34,501 nt of DNA, from IMG/VR virus record IMGVR_UViG_3300003690_000031, positions 1-34,501 of that record. The stretch is one strand, 5' to 3'. This document shows, piece after piece, positions 32,006 to 34,501 of the stretch; positions within the stretch are counted from its first letter, which is position 1, and each line of letters begins with the position of its first letter. This DNA comes from a virus. The translations under genes were made by a program, and so were the position numbers. Under the pieces are notes generated by a model. The model saw only the letters and a program-made list of their open reading frames with translations, was not told where the DNA came from and made no database searches.

Positions 32006-32716
32006 ATGCATTACATGACAAAAGTTTTATTGGTACTATTTATTATAGCTAATCTAATTGGTTGTAGTTCACCTAGCATACAGTTGCCAAGATCATCTTT
32101 TGTAAAGATTAATGCACAATGGAAAGTAGAACACTGTAAACAAGATATAGAATGGGAAGAGGGAGAAGGATGTACTTCAGTTAAATATAAGGCTGCAGCT
32201 AGTGGAGCAATAGTTAATCACGATCTTATTCAGACATACATACTTACTGCAGGACACGTTTGTGATACAGAAGCTATTACAGATTTAATACATAATGCTC
32301 CACCAACTGAATTAGAATACAAAGTACAAGATGCAAATGGTATATATCACACAGCTAGAGTCTATAAGTTAGATACAGATAATGATATATGCATACTACA
32401 AACAACTAAGTTAGCTTTTCCGATTATTAGAATTAGGACTAGTGGACCCAAGTATGGAGAGAAATTATATAATATAGCAGCTCCTGCAGGATTTGCTAAC
32501 AAGAACTACGTTCCAGTTATGGAAGGTAGATATTCAGGATTTACTGCTCACAGAATGGTCTTTACTATACCAGCTGTAGGTGGTAGTTCAGGATCACCAA
32601 TCTTTGATGAGAATGGAGAGATGGTCGGAATCATTATTGAAATTCATATAAGAGCACCCTTCCTATCTTTCTCACCACATTATAATGCAATAAGAAAAAT
32701 GATTGAAGAAATATAA
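32006..32716 (+). CDS. Lipoprotein trypsin-like serine protease (236 aa)
   Basis: A type II signal peptide with lipobox LIGC (Cys20) leads to a trypsin-like (S1/chymotrypsin fold) domain. His84 is in TAGHVC, Asp127 in DTDNDICIL and Ser195 in GGSSGSPIF, with GEMVGI after it, so the triad is complete. C44, C56, C86 and C129 could form disulfides. It should act outside the cytoplasm, anchored in a membrane. A phage might use it to process envelope or virion proteins, or to block other phages. Its position after the ejection proteins and before a TM/coiled-coil protein hints at a role at entry or lysis. The start could also be ATG 32015. Confidence 0.85.
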   Translation: MHYMTKVLLVLFIIANLIGCSSPSIQLPRSSFVKINAQWKVEHCKQDIEWEEGEGCTSVKYKAAASGAIVNHDLIQTYILTAGHVCDTEAITDLIHNAPPTELEYKVQDANGIYHTARVYKLDTDNDICILQTTKLAFPIIRIRTSGPKYGEKLYNIAAPAGFANKNYVPVMEGRYSGFTAHRMVFTIPAVGGSSGSPIFDENGEMVGIIIEIHIRAPFLSFSPHYNAIRKMIEEI

Positions 32717-32931
32717 TGCAATGGTTACGTAAACATTCACTCGCTATAGTCTTGGTATTAGCCTCATGGGTCTTTACTATAGGTTATGTTAAGGCAGAAA
32801 CTGATTGGAGATTGACAGCTTTGGAGAAGGATGTGACATCTATTCAGATAGTTGTGGATGATTTAAAAACTGTAACCACTAGACTGGAAGTTATAACATC
32901 ACGTCTTGAAAGAATGTTGGAGAAAGATTAA
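32716..32931 (+). CDS. TM/coiled-coil protein, inner-membrane spanin-like (71 aa)
   Basis: ATG overlaps the protease stop. A basic start (MQWLRKH) and one helix at about 8-24 (SLAIVLVLASWVFTIGY) are followed by a periplasm-facing coiled coil (WRLTALEKDVTSIQIVVDD and TRLEVITSRLERMLEK). That is the layout of an i-spanin or of a membrane-bound regulator; it is shorter than typical Rz. It sits beside the lipoprotein protease, so the two could form an envelope complex. Spanin is an inference. Confidence 0.65.
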   Translation: MQWLRKHSLAIVLVLASWVFTIGYVKAETDWRLTALEKDVTSIQIVVDDLKTVTTRLEVITSRLERMLEKD

Positions 32932-34501
32932 TGGCACTAAGTCCTAAAGAACTAAGACGAATAAAATATATAGAAAAAGATATAAGACATTTAATCACTG
33001 TCATAGAGACTTTTCATAAACTGATAGAGGAAGATGAATTATCATTAACCAAGATTAAAAAGCAAAGAATACTTCGAGCACTTAAAGAAGATCGAAAAAA
33101 AGTTACCAAACTTGAAAAGGAAAGACAGAAACTATTAAAGAAGGGGGAACGATCTCCACCACCAGCTCCAGGACCATCACCACCAGCCCCAGAACCAGAA
33201 CCATCTCGACCTCTCGGGCTTGAGGCTAAAGCAAAAGCAGATGCTGCAGCTGCAATAAAAGCCGAGTATGAAAAACCTGGAGCTAGGCAGCGTCAAGTGC
33301 ATGATTTTGAGTTATACCCTGGAGAGTATGGAGCTGCAGCGATTCCACCTGATGTACCAGTTACAGGATATGAATATATAGGACCTCAACTACCTGCTGC
33401 AGCTGATCCTATTGAAGATCTTCCTCATACACTACGTAGAATAGATCACCCTAGAGGACTCTATCCACCCACACCGATACTCGCTTATCAAGGTCAAGGT
33501 GCACAAAGAATACCAGAACCGTCTGAAGAAGGTAGATTGATCCATGGGCATCTGGATCATCGTCCCAAGCGTAAATCACAGACAGCAGAGATGGCTAGTT
33601 TTATAAGAGGAAATGAACCTTCAGAAGCACAATATGTCCAAGCAATTGCTGATGCATGGTACGACGGAGATGTATCACAGCTTCATCCGACGGATGTATC
33701 ACATTTTAAGAGCATTTGGGAAGAAGATTATCATAAGAAGCATACTTCAAAAGAACTACTAGCTATATTAAAAAAGGCTCAAGCTTCCAAAGTGAAGCCA
33801 ACAGGAAATGAGTTAGCATTGCTAGAAGAAATAGCAGTTGAAATAGAACTTCGAAAGGCTCAAGCTATAAATGAAGCTGGAAGGGGTGTGCCTAAAGCAA
33901 AGCCAAAGACATTAGGTTACAGTGTACCTGACTCTCAAAAGGCTGCAGCTATGTCTACAGGTGAGAAAGCAAAGCATTTTGCTGAAATAGAAGCTCAATA
34001 TAGAAAAGATATAACTCGGACAGCAGCTGCTTTATTAGGATTAGAAGATCGATTGCGAAATGCAGAAACTCAATCGGCAAAAAGAGTTGCAATTGAAGGT
34101 ATCAATGCTGCTAGGGCAAACATTAAAAGATTAGAACAAAACATTAAATCACTCAGACCTAAAGGTCGAGGACCGAAGGGTGGCTTGGTAGCTGCTCTAG
34201 CTTATCTAGCATGGAGAGCAAGTCAAGATGAAAATGCTTCTACAGATGCACAACATGCAGCAGTCGATGTAACAGTTCTCCTTAATGGAATGACTTATGG
34301 AGAATGGGATAAATGGAAAACAGCATTTACAGATCCTAATACTTCTGCCAGTCAAAAAAATACTTTACTTGCATATATGACTGATGCCTTGGAAAAACTA
34401 AGTGAGGGTATGAGAGAACATATACCCCCTAGAGGTCCTTTTGGTGGAGAAATATCTGAATTAGCTACACAGGATATGATTAAGAAAGTTGATATTGCAG
34501 C
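32931..34501 (+). CDS. Pro-rich helical virion-type protein, 3'-truncated
   Basis: Starts with the A of the previous TAA (TAATG) and is open to the window edge, 523 codons. A charged coiled coil (KYIEKDIRHLITVIETFHKL and KKQRILRALKEDRKKV) is followed by a PPAP/PEPEP proline-rich linker. Helical, alanine-rich parts come next (ADAAAAIKAEYEKPGARQR; VAIEGINAARANIKRLEQNI), with one hydrophobic segment (GGLVAALAYLAWRAS). It resembles the ORF that enters at the left edge in composition. The function is not assignable; an ejection or internal virion protein is likely. Confidence 0.75.
   Translation, partial: MALSPKELRRIKYIEKDIRHLITVIETFHKLIEEDELSLTKIKKQRILRALKEDRKKVTKLEKERQKLLKKGERSPPPAPGPSPPAPEPEPSRPLGLEAKAKADAAAAIKAEYEKPGARQRQVHDFELYPGEYGAAAIPPDVPVTGYEYIGPQLPAAADPIEDLPHTLRRIDHPRGLYPPTPILAYQGQGAQRIPEPSEEGRLIHGHLDHRPKRKSQTAEMASFIRGNEPSEAQYVQAIADAWYDGDVSQLHPTDVSHFKSIWEEDYHKKHTSKELLAILKKAQASKVKPTGNELALLEEIAVEIELRKAQAINEAGRGVPKAKPKTLGYSVPDSQKAAAMSTGEKAKHFAEIEAQYRKDITRTAAALLGLEDRLRNAETQSAKRVAIEGINAARANIKRLEQNIKSLRPKGRGPKGGLVAALAYLAWRASQDENASTDAQHAAVDVTVLLNGMTYGEWDKWKTAFTDPNTSASQKNTLLAYMTDALEKLSEGMREHIPPRGPFGGEISELATQDMIKKVDIA

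Noticed and set aside
31700-32011. A 103-codon minus-strand ORF opposite the giant ejection gene and protease start.
   Set aside because: It mirrors a strong plus-strand gene, has no ribosome site and looks like reverse-strand shadow sequence.
1-34501. Circular completeness of the window.
   Set aside because: Joining the right edge to the left puts the right-hand ORF on an immediate stop and leaves the left-hand ORF in another frame, and no terminal repeat is seen.
1-34501. tRNA genes, CRISPR arrays, integrase or attachment sites.
   Set aside because: No T-loop-type sequence with cloverleaf pairing, no spaced repeats and no recombinase motif were found by eye.

Overview
This window looks like the structural half, plus an accessory region, of an AT-rich tailed-phage genome. 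A short-tailed (podovirus-like) virion is the best reading: there is a large terminase, scaffold, HK97-type major capsid protein, portal, head-tail adaptor, a nozzle-like beta-propeller protein and a run of large ejection-type proteins, but no tape measure, sheath or tail-tube gene. Two or three encoded lipoproteins or signal-peptide proteins point to a Gram-negative host. Stop/start overlaps (TAATG, ATGA, GTGA) join nearly every gene to the next. The gene style recalls uncultured marine phages, but host and habitat are inference.

Layout. (1) 1-4397, plus strand: the 3' end of a Pro/Gly-rich virion-type protein, then a coupled run of small genes: a two-helix holin-like protein, a Cys-rich secreted protein, a small conserved basic protein, several unknowns and a Cys/His zinc-finger protein. 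(2) 4262-5202, minus strand: a self-contained transcription unit with its own promoter, a zinc-ribbon GIY-YIG endonuclease, a small partner ORF and two terminators. (3) 5203-5671: a gene-poor stretch with a near-consensus sigma70 promoter reading right, a candidate ~180-nt structured RNA ending in an intrinsic terminator, and further hairpins. (4) 5672-9433, plus strand: small coupled genes, including a divergent sigma-factor-like protein with a possible zinc ribbon, two micro-membrane peptides, a zinc-ribbon protein and a small lipoprotein. (5) 9511-25109: packaging, capsid, portal and tail genes. The capsid gene has a very strong ribosome site and is followed by an 18-bp intrinsic terminator, and the portal comes after the capsid gene. 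(6) 25109-34501: alanine-rich and very large proteins that look like internal/ejection proteins, a lipoprotein trypsin-like protease, a TM/coiled-coil protein and an ORF running off the right edge.

How it fits together. The TerS-like protein and TerL package DNA into a scaffold-built capsid through the portal. The adaptor, nozzle and beta-rich proteins complete the tail, and the large helical proteins are probably ejected with the DNA. Four plus- or minus-strand promoters share an extended -10 (TGN next to TATACT or TATAAT). Two of them carry an identical 14-bp motif: one just after the sigma-like gene, one just after the capsid terminator. This suggests phage-specific control of a middle/accessory operon and a portal/tail operon. 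No DNA polymerase, primase, helicase, integrase, tRNA or CRISPR array was recognised. Because ORFs run off both edges, the window is an excerpt, so this absence cannot be read as absence from the genome.
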